A stretch of DNA of 64,000 nt, from contig JAXDJH010000022.1 in the NCBI GenBank assembly GCA_034663635.1, positions 1 through 64,000 on the forward strand. The letters run 5' to 3'. Shown here piece by piece: positions 16,409 through 25,295 of the stretch. Within the stretch, counting starts at the first letter, position 1. Every line of letters starts with the position of its first letter. Position numbers and translations under genes: made by a program. This stretch comes from JAXDJH01 sp034663635 (GTDB taxonomy: Bacteria; Actinomycetota; CADDZG01; WHSQ01). The notes beneath the pieces were generated by a model. That model saw only the letters and a list, made by a program, of their open reading frames with translations, searched no databases and was not told the origin of the DNA.

Positions 16409-17620
16409 TCAAGGGAAGCGCACCCATTCGAAGTGCATCCCGTCGGGGACCAACCAGCGGCCTCCCCAAGTGAAGCCGTGGTCTTCCATGATCTCGACCA
16501 GCCGGCGATCCTGATCGGGTCTGGTTCCGAACGCGTTCTCCGCAACGTTGATGTCGATGCCGATGCCCCACGAGTGGTGCGAGAGCCGGCCCGCGGGGTT
16601 GCGGTCGATGAAACGGGGGCCGAAGCAGCCGCCGAACTGACTCGGATTGATGAGGAAGCCGAGACCGCGTCGTTGCACTTCCTCCAAGGCATCTCGCAAC
16701 TGCGGAATCATCACGCGGTGGCAAAGAACTTCGTCCAGGATCGGTACTTTCGCGTGAACGATGTTGCGAGCGGTCCAATCCTGTTCGATCGCCAGCGTTC
16801 CGTCGCCGAGCGAGCGAGCCTGATATTCGCCGAACGTCCTCTTGATCAAGAGCTGCGGCAAAACGGCGTCGCCATAGCGGAGGTAAGGGGTCTCGCCTTT
16901 GGCGCGCACGCGGAAACGCTGACCCGGCTCAACTATGGCCGAGAGCTTGCGTTCCACCGCTATCCGGTCCGATCGATGGCGGAGGTGCATCAACACGAAG
17001 TGATCGACCCGTTGCCACGACGCGGGAACGGGAGCCGCCATAAGCAGCTCGTAGCCGCTCGTGCTGGTGTCGCTCACCACGCCGGTCACATCGATATCGC
17101 GTTCGCGCAGTACGAGAGTCGACCCGGCTCCGCTTCCTCGGATGGTCGTCTCGGTTGCCGCCATCAAGGCTTGCCCGGGCTTGAGCGATAGGACGGCTTC
17201 ACGCTCGGTCGCCGGAACGAACGGCGCGTAATCGACCGGGTCGATGACTGCCGACTCGATGGGCGTGGCGAGATCGCCTCGGCTCTCGTCGCGTCTCGTC
17301 CCTTGGGGGCCGATCGTCGTCTGCAACCAGTCGAGGCCCGCGCTGACGGTGGTCGCATCGACGACTTGTGGCATGGATTCGAGGACCTGCTCCGTTTCGA
17401 GGGGGAGACCCCCGGTGGACCATGCGAGCAACAACTTGGAGCCCGCATGAACCGCCTGGGTCTTGACCGTGGGGGGAGGCGTGTGGGCCGGCGCCGGCAC
17501 CGCTGCGCGACCGGCTCCATCGGCCGGCCTGACGGCTTCGGCGACTCCGAGCACTAGGACGCCGGCAACCACCGCGCCGACGAATGCCGCGGCGAGGTGG
17601 CCGAACCATCGCCGGCTCAC
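16409..17620 (-). CDS. M15-family peptidase (D-Ala-D-Ala carboxypeptidase-like), membrane anchored
   Basis: A 403-residue protein with an N-terminal membrane anchor (about residues 6-30). A middle region of unknown fold (about 60-280) follows, then a C-terminal VanY/M15 metallopeptidase domain. The zinc ligands are seen in LSHHSWGIGIDIN (His, Asp) and GMHFEW (His). Such enzymes trim the peptidoglycan peptide. The GTG start overlaps the upstream anti-sigma stop (GTGA), and a longer reading would run 84 bp into that gene. Co-transcription with an ECF sigma / anti-sigma pair suggests a cell-wall stress operon. Confidence 0.8.
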   Translation of the reverse strand: MSRRWFGHLAAAFVGAVVAGVLVLGVAEAVRPADGAGRAAVPAPAHTPPPTVKTQAVHAGSKLLLAWSTGGLPLETEQVLESMPQVVDATTVSAGLDWLQTTIGPQGTRRDESRGDLATPIESAVIDPVDYAPFVPATEREAVLSLKPGQALMAATETTIRGSGAGSTLVLRERDIDVTGVVSDTSTSGYELLMAAPVPASWQRVDHFVLMHLRHRSDRIAVERKLSAIVEPGQRFRVRAKGETPYLRYGDAVLPQLLIKRTFGEYQARSLGDGTLAIEQDWTARNIVHAKVPILDEVLCHRVMIPQLRDALEEVQRRGLGFLINPSQFGGCFGPRFIDRNPAGRLSHHSWGIGIDINVAENAFGTRPDQDRRLVEIMEDHGFTWGGRWLVPDGMHFEWVRFP

Positions 17621-19434
17621 CGCATGCTCCGAGCGATCTTCACGACCGTCCACCAGTCGAACGATGGAGCGGTTATGGAGCGGTAAACGCCGCCATCGAT
17701 CCATTCGAGTTGGCCCCGCTCCTCGGACCAGCGAGCTATGGCCGAGCCGATCCTCACTCCGAAGAGGTCTTCGGAAGACGGAGGTAGGGCGGTCAGCGAG
17801 GGCGATTGATCGATCTGGATGCCCGCTCCTCCGAGATCGGATTCGGGCAGTGAGAATCGTTCGATCGAAGCGCGTTGTCGCCCCGTTCTCAGGAACGACC
17901 CGGTCTGCCGGTAACCGGCGGGCAGATAGGTGGGCCGCTTCGCGAAATCGATGAAGGTCTTCGTTCCGGCGGCCAGGCGTCGAAGCGTTCCACCCTCGAC
18001 CGCGATCTCGTCGTCTACCTTCCCTTCTAGGGGCAAGGACGAGCCGACACGGAGGAGTTCGTCGCGTGGCAGGTTGGATTCGAGATGGAAGTCAAGGCCG
18101 GCACCGTCGACGTCGAGCCTGCGTTCCAACTCGCCGTCGGCCGGCTGATATAGAGCTCGCCCTCCATTCGCGAGGGCAACGACCTCGGCCTCCAACTGCG
18201 TCGCCAGGTCGGTCGGCATCGAGTCTCCGACCATCACTTTCAGCCACGTCATCCCGCTCGCGTAGCTGAGGATCGTCGGTCCACCCTTGATGACGCCGGA
18301 CCGGAAGGGCTTCAGGCCGGCCACGTATCTCGGGTGCAGGTCGATGTAGCCGTAGCCCACGTCTCGTTGCACGAAGCCTCCGTCCGTGACGACCCCTTTG
18401 TGTGGCGTTTCGAACAATGCTTGTGACAGGGAATCGGGTTCTTCGACCGATGTCGCCGTTACTTCAAGCACCGTCCCGGTCCCGTCGCTCACTTCGAAGC
18501 GAAGCGGAAACCAGGTCTCGGAATCCAGCCAGATGTCGACGGAATCGAGAGGGGCGATCGGAGCCCACGAGCCTCCCGCTTGGAGCGCGTCGACCAAAGG
18601 ATGAGCTTCCCTGTACGTGAGTCGGACACGTTGGGCCGCCCTTCCGTCGATCGTCGCTGTGCCGATCGGTTGAAGTCCCTCAGACCGCGCGACGGACTCG
18701 AGTGGAACGACGATGTCCGTAGGCGCGTCGCTGGTGCCGTCGAACGGCTGTCGATGGACCACGGAACGCTGTTCGACTCCCGATCCGGCTGCACATTCCG
18801 GCAGTGCCTCGGTAGGACATGCGTAAGGCTCGCGGATCCAGTAAGCCCTCGGGCCCGACACGAGGTCGACGTCGTTGCGCGGCCAGACTCGCGACGGGTA
18901 CTCAGTCAAGTCGCGTACCTGAAGCCGGAAGCTCTCCGGGGCTTGATACCAAACCTCCGCGGCGAACGTCCGGAGCGGCACGTTGTCGTGCCACCCGCGT
19001 TCGGTAATCGAGTATCGAGCGTGATAGTCGGTCAGTGATCGAGCTGCCGAAGTGACAGCCCGCTCTATCTCGCTCGCCTTTGCCGTTCCCGATGGCGCGC
19101 GGTCGAGCGGCAGCACGGATGCGACAAGTAGGAGAGCGGTCGCGGCTGCGGCCACCGACGCGATGCGCAACCGGAACCTGAAAACGTCCCGGCCAACGGG
19201 CCCTTTGCGATCGGCGAGCGAGGCCATGACTTTGCCGGCGATGTCGGGCGGAGTCTCAAACGGCTGCAGACGAAGCGACCGCCGGAGGTCGTGCAATCGC
19301 TCCGCATAGGCGCTGCACTCCGCACACGTCTCGAGATGACGATCCAACGTGAGCGCGGTGGAACCGTCGATCTCGGAGTCCATCCGCGCCGAGAGTTCGA
19401 GCCGTGCCTTCTCGTGACTCAGGTCAGAGCTCAT
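17617..19434 (-). CDS. Anti-sigma factor with zinc finger and RseB/LolA-like outer domain
   Basis: A 605-residue anti-sigma factor. The N-terminal cytoplasmic part has the ZAS motif HLETCAECSAY (about residues 33-43). One membrane span lies at about 90-110. The long extracytoplasmic part resembles RseB/MucB lipoprotein-binding folds in its first half (YSITERGWHDN, FRLQVRDLTEYPSRVW, WLDSETWFPLRFEV). It should hold the adjacent sigma factor inactive until an envelope signal arrives. Most anti-sigma factors are under 300 residues; here the sensor module that is often a separate protein seems to be built in. Its start overlaps the sigma gene by 11 bp. Confidence 0.85.
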   Translation of the reverse strand: MSSDLSHEKARLELSARMDSEIDGSTALTLDRHLETCAECSAYAERLHDLRRSLRLQPFETPPDIAGKVMASLADRKGPVGRDVFRFRLRIASVAAAATALLLVASVLPLDRAPSGTAKASEIERAVTSAARSLTDYHARYSITERGWHDNVPLRTFAAEVWYQAPESFRLQVRDLTEYPSRVWPRNDVDLVSGPRAYWIREPYACPTEALPECAAGSGVEQRSVVHRQPFDGTSDAPTDIVVPLESVARSEGLQPIGTATIDGRAAQRVRLTYREAHPLVDALQAGGSWAPIAPLDSVDIWLDSETWFPLRFEVSDGTGTVLEVTATSVEEPDSLSQALFETPHKGVVTDGGFVQRDVGYGYIDLHPRYVAGLKPFRSGVIKGGPTILSYASGMTWLKVMVGDSMPTDLATQLEAEVVALANGGRALYQPADGELERRLDVDGAGLDFHLESNLPRDELLRVGSSLPLEGKVDDEIAVEGGTLRRLAAGTKTFIDFAKRPTYLPAGYRQTGSFLRTGRQRASIERFSLPESDLGGAGIQIDQSPSLTALPPSSEDLFGVRIGSAIARWSEERGQLEWIDGGVYRSITAPSFDWWTVVKIARSMR

Positions 19435-19975
19435 CGCTCGCCTCCCGACCCGGACTCAATCGGTGCAGCATCGTCTCCCGGGCTCTGTGCACGCGGCTCT
19501 TGATGGTTCCTTCGGGAGAGCGAAGCATGCGCGCGACCTCGCTGTAACTCAGTCCGAAGATGTCGATAAGAACCATCGGCTCGCGTAGGTCGATCGGAAG
19601 CTCGTAGAGGGCCTCGCGCACTTCCACGCCGAGCGTTTGATCCCAGGCGGCACGCTCCGGTTGAGCATCCATCGTCTCCGACAAACGTTTTCGGCGGGCG
19701 AGCCGACGCAACTCGTCGTGCGCGCAATTTCGCGCCACCGATAGCAGCCAGGTCGTGAACTTCGCATCGCCCTTGAACTTCCCGATGAAGCGAAAGACAC
19801 GGATGAACGTCTCTTGGGATGCGTCCTCCGCTGCCTGTGGATCGCGGAGCAGATGCAAGCAGAGCCGCCAAACCTCGACTTGGTAGGTGCGAACGAGTCG
19901 TTCGAACGCGACGATGTCCCCCGCACGCGCGGACGCGACGATCCGTGGATCGGGTTCTTCCACCCTGACCCCCAC
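19424..19975 (-). CDS. ECF-family RNA polymerase sigma factor (SigE/RpoE type)
   Basis: A 183-residue sigma-70 family protein. Region 2 includes AAEDASQETFIRVFRFIGKF and FTTWLLSVARNCAHDELRR. Region 4 includes LPIDLREPMVLIDIFGLSYSEVA and SPEGTIKSRVHRARE. Region 3 is missing, as in group IV (ECF) factors. It should direct transcription of envelope-stress genes and is controlled by the overlapping anti-sigma gene. The listed start is GTG; another GTG at 19963 follows GGTGGGGG at good spacing and may be the real start. Confidence 0.93.
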   Translation of the reverse strand: MGVRVEEPDPRIVASARAGDIVAFERLVRTYQVEVWRLCLHLLRDPQAAEDASQETFIRVFRFIGKFKGDAKFTTWLLSVARNCAHDELRRLARRKRLSETMDAQPERAAWDQTLGVEVREALYELPIDLREPMVLIDIFGLSYSEVARMLRSPEGTIKSRVHRARETMLHRLSPGREASDEL

Positions 19976-20022
19976 CTGTGATCAGTGCTGCGCTTGGCCA
20001 TCGTCCCATCTCACGCCTAATC

Positions 20023-20048
20023 GACGCCCGAACCATCGAGAAAGTTCG
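20023..20048 (-). promoter_or_regulatory. Possible autoregulated ECF promoter
   Basis: Upstream of the sigma gene, the minus strand carries CGAAC and then CGTC separated by 17 nt. This is one mismatch from the GGAAC-N16/17-CGTC pattern of ECF promoters. The sigma-gene start is about 48 bp downstream. A 10-bp palindrome GTTCGCGAAC (20052-20061) adjoins it. Confidence 0.3.
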
Positions 20049-20097
20049 CCTGTTCGCGAACCGCGGCCCCTACGCCTTGAGACAGGCCCATCCCGGC

Positions 20098-20103
20098 TAG
20101 TCT
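20098..20103 (+). promoter_or_regulatory. -10 box TAGTCT for acyl-CoA dehydrogenase 2
   Basis: TAGTCT ends 6 nt before the ATG, fitting a leaderless start. TTGAGA 15 nt upstream could be a -35 element. Confidence 0.5.
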
Positions 20104-20109
20104 CAAGCG

Positions 20110-21261
20110 ATGGATCTCGATCTATCGCCGGAGCAGCAGGACTTCCAGAAGACGGTTCGGGAGTTCGTCGACGACGCCATCCGCCCCAATGCGGAGCGCT
20201 GGGATCACGAGCACGAGTTGCCGATGGAAGCCGTGAAGCAGATGGGCGACCTCGGCCTTTTCGGCCTCCCATTCCCCGAGGAGTACGGGGGCTCGGGAGC
20301 CGACTTCCTGACGCTTTGTCTGGCGATCGAGGAGTTGGCCCGGGTCGATTCTTCGCTGGCCATCACGCTCGAAGCGGCCGTCGGTTTGGGCGCGATGCCG
20401 GTCTACCGCTTCGGCAACGAGGAGCAGAAGCAGCGTTGGTTGCCGACGCTCGCGAGCGGCGAGGCGCTGGCGGGATTCGGCCTCACGGAGCCGGGAGGCG
20501 GCTCCGATGCCGGAGCGACCCGCAGCACCGGCAAGCTTCAGGACGGCGAGTGGGTCATCAACGGATCGAAGTCGTTCATCACGAACTCCGGCACCCCGAT
20601 CACTTCGTTCGTGACCGTTACCGCTCTCACCGGAGAGGCCGGAGCCCGCGAGATTTCGGCCATCATCGTTCCGACGGGAACGCCCGGATTCGAGGTCGGC
20701 AAGTCCTATCGCAAGATGGGTTGGTGGCACTCCGACACCCACGAGCTGTCGTTCAACGATTGCAAGGTGCCCGAGGAGAACCTTCTAGGCGATAGGGGAG
20801 AAGGTTTCCGCAACTTCCTCAAGATCCTCGACGACGGTCGCATCGCGATAGCGGCCCTTTCAGTCGGTCTCGCGCAGGGCTGTCTCGACGAATGCTTGAA
20901 GTATGCGAAGGAACGCGAGGCATTCGGTCGTCCGATCGGATCCTTCCAGGGACTGCAGTTCATGATCTCGGACATGGCGACAAAAGTTGAGCTGGCGCGT
21001 CAGGCGTACTACCGGGCCGCGTGGCTTGCGGAGATAGGCAGGCCCTACAAGAAGGAAGCCGCTATGGCGAAGCTTTACGCGTCGAAGATCGCGGTGGACG
21101 TCGCGAGGGATGCCGTCCAGGTGCACGGTGGATACGGCTACATCGAGGAGTTCCCGGTCTGCAGGCACTATCGCGACGCAAAGATCCTCGAGATCGGCGA
21201 AGGCACATCCGAAGTCATGCGCATCCTCATCGCGCGAGAGCTGGGGTTGCCGGAGTCTTGA
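20110..21261 (+). CDS. Acyl-CoA dehydrogenase 2
   Basis: A 383-residue FAD acyl-CoA dehydrogenase of the short/medium-chain type. It has FGLTEPGGGSDAGATR, SKSFITNSGTP, the REAFGRPIGSFQGLQ flavin/tetramer motif and the catalytic Glu in IGEGTSEVMR. It would carry out the first oxidation of fatty- or branched-acyl-CoA. It is the first gene of a run with RNase D and a NYN protein, an unusual mix that probably reflects compact packing. The message appears leaderless. Confidence 0.92.
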   Translation: MDLDLSPEQQDFQKTVREFVDDAIRPNAERWDHEHELPMEAVKQMGDLGLFGLPFPEEYGGSGADFLTLCLAIEELARVDSSLAITLEAAVGLGAMPVYRFGNEEQKQRWLPTLASGEALAGFGLTEPGGGSDAGATRSTGKLQDGEWVINGSKSFITNSGTPITSFVTVTALTGEAGAREISAIIVPTGTPGFEVGKSYRKMGWWHSDTHELSFNDCKVPEENLLGDRGEGFRNFLKILDDGRIAIAALSVGLAQGCLDECLKYAKEREAFGRPIGSFQGLQFMISDMATKVELARQAYYRAAWLAEIGRPYKKEAAMAKLYASKIAVDVARDAVQVHGGYGYIEEFPVCRHYRDAKILEIGEGTSEVMRILIARELGLPES

Positions 21262-22451
21262 CTTCCAAGACCCGCGTCGGCCGTGACGCTCTCGTTACCT
21301 CCGAGGACGAGCTGCGGCATGCCGCCGAGCGGATACAGGAGTCGGGCTCGATGTCTCTCGACACCGAGTTCATGCGTGAGAAGACGTATCGCGCACGCCT
21401 GTGTCTCGTTCAGGTCGCGGCCAACGATCACATCTTCTTGCTAGATCCTCTTTCGGGACTGGACCTTCAACCGATCGCGGACCTCGTTGCGGATCCGAGT
21501 GTCGAGGTTCTCGTTCACGCGGGGAAGCAGGATTTCGACATCTTCTTCGAACGCTATGGCGTTGTTCCGGCGAACGTGTTCGACGTTCAGCTCGCGGCGA
21601 GCTTTGCTGGTTACGGCGCGTCGCTTCCTTACGGCCGTCTGGTCGAAGAGATCCTCGGGTTGCCTTTGGAGAAGGGCGAGTCCTATACGGATTGGTGCGC
21701 GCGGCCCCTGACCGAGTCTCAGCTCCGCTATGCAAGCGACGATGTCAGGTATCTGCCGGCCATCGCAGCGAAGCTACGTTCGCAGCTGGCCGAGATGGGA
21801 CGGTCGGCGTGGGTTCGAGAGGAGATGTCGGTCTACGAGACGCCCGACTCTTTCGGCTCAAGGCCAGACGAGGCATGGAAGAAGGTCACCGGTCGTGGAG
21901 CCCTGCGGCCGAAACAGGTCGCGGTGCTGAAAGAGCTCGCGCGCTGGCGTGAGGAGACCGCTTCACAGCGAGACCTCCCGCGCGGATGGGTCGTCAAGGA
22001 TCCGACCTTGATCGAGCTCGCACGGCGCGCCCCGTCCAACAGCAACGATCTTCTTGCCATCCGAGGCCTCACGTCGAAAGAAGTCGAGCGCAGCGGACAT
22101 GCACTTTTGGACGCGATCCAAACGGGGAGGACGGGCCCCGAGGTGAAGATGCCCGCTCAGCCACCCCGATCAGCCCAGCAAAGAGCCCGGATGATCTCCG
22201 GTCTCGCCGACGCGATAGTTCGATCGCGCTGCGACCATGCCGACATCGCGACCGAAGTGGTCGCGACCAGAGGCGAGCTCGAGTCCCTCCTTCTGGATGT
22301 TTTTTCGAACCGGGTGGACGAGGCGAATCACCGCTTGCTCCGTGGCTGGCGCCGTGAATTGGCCGGCGACGCGGTCCTGGCACTCGCGCGTGGCGAGGTC
22401 GGAGTGAAAGCGAGCCCGAAACCCCCTTACGTGGAAGAGGTGTCACTCTAG
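21258..22451 (+). CDS. rnd: Ribonuclease D family 3'-5' exoribonuclease
   Basis: A 397-residue DEDD exonuclease with an HRDC domain. Metal-binding residues are Asp/Glu in SLDTEFMREKTY, Asp in VHAGKQDFDIFF and Asp in YASDDVRYL. The HRDC helical domain starts near GALRPKQVAVLKELARWRE and contains RDLPRGWVVKD. It trims RNA 3' ends, especially tRNA precursors. The start is TTG overlapping the preceding stop (TTGA); no other start codon exists in frame nearby. The next gene follows after 4 bp. Confidence 0.92.
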   Translation: MTSKTRVGRDALVTSEDELRHAAERIQESGSMSLDTEFMREKTYRARLCLVQVAANDHIFLLDPLSGLDLQPIADLVADPSVEVLVHAGKQDFDIFFERYGVVPANVFDVQLAASFAGYGASLPYGRLVEEILGLPLEKGESYTDWCARPLTESQLRYASDDVRYLPAIAAKLRSQLAEMGRSAWVREEMSVYETPDSFGSRPDEAWKKVTGRGALRPKQVAVLKELARWREETASQRDLPRGWVVKDPTLIELARRAPSNSNDLLAIRGLTSKEVERSGHALLDAIQTGRTGPEVKMPAQPPRSAQQRARMISGLADAIVRSRCDHADIATEVVATRGELESLLLDVFSNRVDEANHRLLRGWRRELAGDAVLALARGEVGVKASPKPPYVEEVSL

Positions 22452-22455
22452 AGAT

Positions 22456-23514
22456 ATGGCGAACGAAGAAGAACGCATAGCCCTTTTTCTCGACTTCGAG
22501 AACCTTGCGCTGGGTGCCCGCGATCGCGGAACCACCCTGGATATGGGCATCATCATGGACGCGCTGAGCGTGCGAGGGCGGATCGTGATCAGACGCGCTT
22601 ACGCGGACTGGAACCTTTTCGCCGAGTACCGGCAGAATCTCGTGGCTCAAAGGATCGAGTTGATCGAGATCCCCCAGCGGACCGGCATGGTTCGCAAGAA
22701 CGCGGCGGACATCAAGCTTGCCGTCGATGCGCTCGAGCTGGCTTTCCAGCGCGAGTTCCTGACGACCTTCGTGATCGCGTCGGGCGATTCCGACTTCACG
22801 CCGCTCGTCCTCAAGTTGCGCGAGCTCAACCGTCGCGTGATCGGTGTAGGCGTCGAGGGTTCCACGTCGGAGTTATTGCCGGGTGCCTGCGACGAATTCC
22901 TCTTTTACGAGAAGCTGGCCGGACCGAGCGTGGCGGTCAAGAGTGGCCGTAGAGGCAGCTCGAAGAAGAAGAAGCCCGAGGAAGGCGCCGGCAAGGATGA
23001 AGAGCCCGAGGCCGAGATCTCTGACCTCGCGGCCCTGGCGCGAAAGGTCACGTCGACGCTGAGTGGATTGCAGCGCTCCGCGGGCGGCGCGCCTCTTTCC
23101 TCGATGATCAAGCGAGTCATCGTGCGCAAGGACCCAACGTTCTCGGAGAGCGACTATGGCTTCAGGTCGTGGGGCGAGTTGATGCGACACCTCGAGAACA
23201 TGGGCTTCGTCGAACTGAAGGAGGGCGCCGCCGAGGGCGACCCGCTGGTGGACTTCCCAGCCGACGGCGGGGGCGAGGCCCAAGCGTTCGAACTGTTGCG
23301 AGACGTCGTGACCGAGCTCGAGAAACGCACCGGAGCTCCGCCTCTTTCGGGATTGAAGAACGAACTACGCAAGCGCAAGGCGGACTTCAGCGAGAAGGAC
23401 TACGGCTACAACGGCTTCCTACAGTTTGTGAAGGCCGCAAGCGCGAAAGGCGTTGTCGATCTCGACTGGGACGACGAATCAGAGGACTACTACCTCTACA
23501 CCGACGCCGTCTGA
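22456..23514 (+). CDS. NYN-domain ribonuclease-like protein with two LOTUS/OST-HTH domains
   Basis: A 352-residue LabA/DUF88-type protein. The NYN (PIN-like) domain covers about 1-150, with acidic residues in ALFLDFENLA, ADIKLAVDALELA and IASGDSDFTPLV that would bind metal for RNA cleavage. A Lys/Glu-rich linker follows. Two LOTUS domains (about 190-265 and 275-350) carry the matching pairs APLSSMIKRVIVRKDPTFSE and PPLSGLKNELRKRKADFSE. LOTUS domains bind RNA or G-quadruplexes. The partner gene is RNase D, 4 bp upstream, so a shared RNA-processing role is likely. Confidence 0.88.
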   Translation: MANEEERIALFLDFENLALGARDRGTTLDMGIIMDALSVRGRIVIRRAYADWNLFAEYRQNLVAQRIELIEIPQRTGMVRKNAADIKLAVDALELAFQREFLTTFVIASGDSDFTPLVLKLRELNRRVIGVGVEGSTSELLPGACDEFLFYEKLAGPSVAVKSGRRGSSKKKKPEEGAGKDEEPEAEISDLAALARKVTSTLSGLQRSAGGAPLSSMIKRVIVRKDPTFSESDYGFRSWGELMRHLENMGFVELKEGAAEGDPLVDFPADGGGEAQAFELLRDVVTELEKRTGAPPLSGLKNELRKRKADFSEKDYGYNGFLQFVKAASAKGVVDLDWDDESEDYYLYTDAV

Positions 23515-23524
23515 CCTCAGGGAG

Positions 23525-24112
23525 CTAGACGGGAGGTTCGGGGTCGTACTGGATTCCTCGACGTACCTGCTTCGCGCGTTCCACAGAATGAAGTCTTGCG
23601 ACTAGGTGGAGCGCCATGTCTATGCCGGCTGATACTCCGGCCGCGGTTATGACTTCGCCGGAGTCCACGAAGCGGTCGTCGGGGCGAAGCTCGATGGAAG
23701 GATCGATCTCTTTCAGGAGGTCCAGGGCGCTCCAGTAAGTCGTGGCCGGACGGCCTTTAAGCAGGCCGGTGTCGGCGTAGACGAGCGAGCCGGTGCACAC
23801 GCTCGTCATCAGGGTTCCTTGGTCGGCGAGGCCGCGCACCCAATCGCGTATCAGTTCGTCGCCGAGCTGGGCTCTCGTTCCGATGCCGCCGGGGTAGACG
23901 AGCACGTCGATCCCAGGGGCGGTCGCCCAGGTGTGGTCGGTCAATACTCGTAGGCCCTTCGCGCAAGTGATCGGGCCCTCTTCGCGCGAGATCGTGAAGA
24001 CCTCTACTCCATCGTCCGGCCACATCTTGGCCCAGAACGAGAGCACTTCCCACGGCCCGGCCCAGTCGAGTTCTTCGGCCCCCTCGAACACGAAGATCCC
24101 GATACGCGTCAT
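23525..24112 (-). CDS. DJ-1/PfpI family protein (isonitrile hydratase-like)
   Basis: A 195-residue class I glutamine amidotransferase-like protein. The nucleophile-elbow Cys is in MTSVCTGSLVYAD (about residue 104), preceded by VLVYPGGIGTR, and the conserved acidic residue is in FVFEGAEELDW. No AraC-type DNA-binding domain is attached. Closest described functions are isonitrile hydratase, glyoxalase-type or protease-type activities; the substrate cannot be told. The ATG is 2 bp after the glycosyltransferase stop on the same strand, so they share an operon. Confidence 0.82.
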   Translation of the reverse strand: MTRIGIFVFEGAEELDWAGPWEVLSFWAKMWPDDGVEVFTISREEGPITCAKGLRVLTDHTWATAPGIDVLVYPGGIGTRAQLGDELIRDWVRGLADQGTLMTSVCTGSLVYADTGLLKGRPATTYWSALDLLKEIDPSIELRPDDRFVDSGEVITAAGVSAGIDMALHLVARLHSVERAKQVRRGIQYDPEPPV

Positions 24113-24114
24113 GC

Positions 24115-25155
24115 CTACCTCAGCCAGGTACGGACTATCGCTTTCGAGAAGCCCCAGGCGTAGCGGAAGGTGGCGGGTTTCTTGGTTTCACCCGACGCGC
24201 GGCGGCGCATTGTGATCGGAACCTCGACGACCTTCATCCCCTTGCGAGCTGCGTCGAGGATGACCTCCGAGACGTAGAACTGATCCTGACGAAGATCTAG
24301 ACGTCTTAACGTGTCGGTTGTCATCGCTCGGTATCCGGTCGAAGGATCGGTGATCTTGGTTCGACCGAGGGCGGTCAAGAGGCGAGCGAAGACCTTCACG
24401 CCGTATTTCCTGGCCGGCGACTCGACTTCGAACGAACCGAGGACGCGAGACCCCTGCACCATGTCGGCGTCGCCGTTGATCAAAGGCTCCACGAGACGCT
24501 GCATCTCTTTCGGGTCGTGCTGACCGTCGGCGTCGATAGTTACGACGACGCGAGCTCCAGATTCCAGTGCCGCTTGATAGCCGAGCCGAACTGCGGCCCC
24601 CGAACCCCTGCGAAGGTCCCGTCGGATCACTGCCGCGCCGAGATTCCGCGCGACTTGCTCGGTTGCATCGGTACATCCGTCCGCGATAACCACCGGACGG
24701 ACGGGCATGTCGAAGATGGTCTCGGGCATCTCCCCGAGCACGGCGCCGATGTTGTCTCCCTCGTTGAACGCCGGCATCACGACGGCACATGAACCCTTCA
24801 ACGACCCCTTCCAACCTTCGTCTTCGACCCGACGAAGAGCGACGTAATCGACGAGGTTGCCGATCTCGTTGGAGAGCTGATCGTCCCGAGTGAATCCTCT
24901 GAAGACGAGTCCCAGCGTGAACAGGTTGGAGATGACGAGCAGACCGATGATCCTTCGCTCTTCGCCGGCCTGGAATCCCAAAGCGTTGAGGATTGGGTCG
25001 AACAGATCGGGCACGAGGGCGGCGACGTAAAGAGCGCCGGCCACGACCGCGATGGCGAGCATCTCGCCTCTGCGGAGCTGGCCCTTCCGGTAGCGGGTGG
25101 CGGCGAACGCCACGAGCAGCGCCGCAACGACCGCACCGAGGATCCTTAGACCCAC
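24115..25155 (-). CDS. Family 2 glycosyltransferase with N-terminal membrane part (DUF2304 + DPM1-like)
   Basis: A 346-residue protein. Three hydrophobic segments in the first ~95 residues resemble DUF2304. The GT-A catalytic domain follows: SCAVVMPAFNEGDNIGAV, VIADGCTDATEQVA, and the DxD metal site TIDADGQHDP. The C-terminal part TDPSTGYRAM fits dolichol-phosphate-mannose-synthase-like enzymes that put a sugar on polyprenyl phosphate. GTG 25155 is taken as start since it follows GGGAGG and begins the first membrane span; the reading frame stays open further up. It likely supplies sugar donors to membrane GT-C enzymes (inference). Confidence 0.85.
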   Translation of the reverse strand: MGLRILGAVVAALLVAFAATRYRKGQLRRGEMLAIAVVAGALYVAALVPDLFDPILNALGFQAGEERRIIGLLVISNLFTLGLVFRGFTRDDQLSNEIGNLVDYVALRRVEDEGWKGSLKGSCAVVMPAFNEGDNIGAVLGEMPETIFDMPVRPVVIADGCTDATEQVARNLGAAVIRRDLRRGSGAAVRLGYQAALESGARVVVTIDADGQHDPKEMQRLVEPLINGDADMVQGSRVLGSFEVESPARKYGVKVFARLLTALGRTKITDPSTGYRAMTTDTLRRLDLRQDQFYVSEVILDAARKGMKVVEVPITMRRRASGETKKPATFRYAWGFSKAIVRTWLR

Positions 25156-25283
25156 TTGGTTCTCGCCTCCCAGCGTTATGAAAGTCCTGGTCAGAGGCCT
25201 TTTGGGCCGTGGTGAGGGTAGCACGATGAGCATTCCCCACCAGGGCAAGCTCAACCCACTGGTATCAGGTCCAGGGGGCGAGC

Positions 25284-25289
25284 GATACT
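25284..25289 (+). promoter_or_regulatory. -10 box GATACT for the methyltransferase
   Basis: GATACT ends 6 nt before the GTG start, and there is no Shine-Dalgarno between them, again fitting a leaderless message. Confidence 0.4.
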
Positions 25290-25295
25290 TCCTTC

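Noticed and set aside
25156..25254. 33-residue N-terminal extension of the GT2 protein
   Set aside because: It is hydrophilic, Pro/Arg-rich and lies in the intergenic region with other strand signals. GTG 25155 starts the first membrane segment and has GGGAGG upstream.
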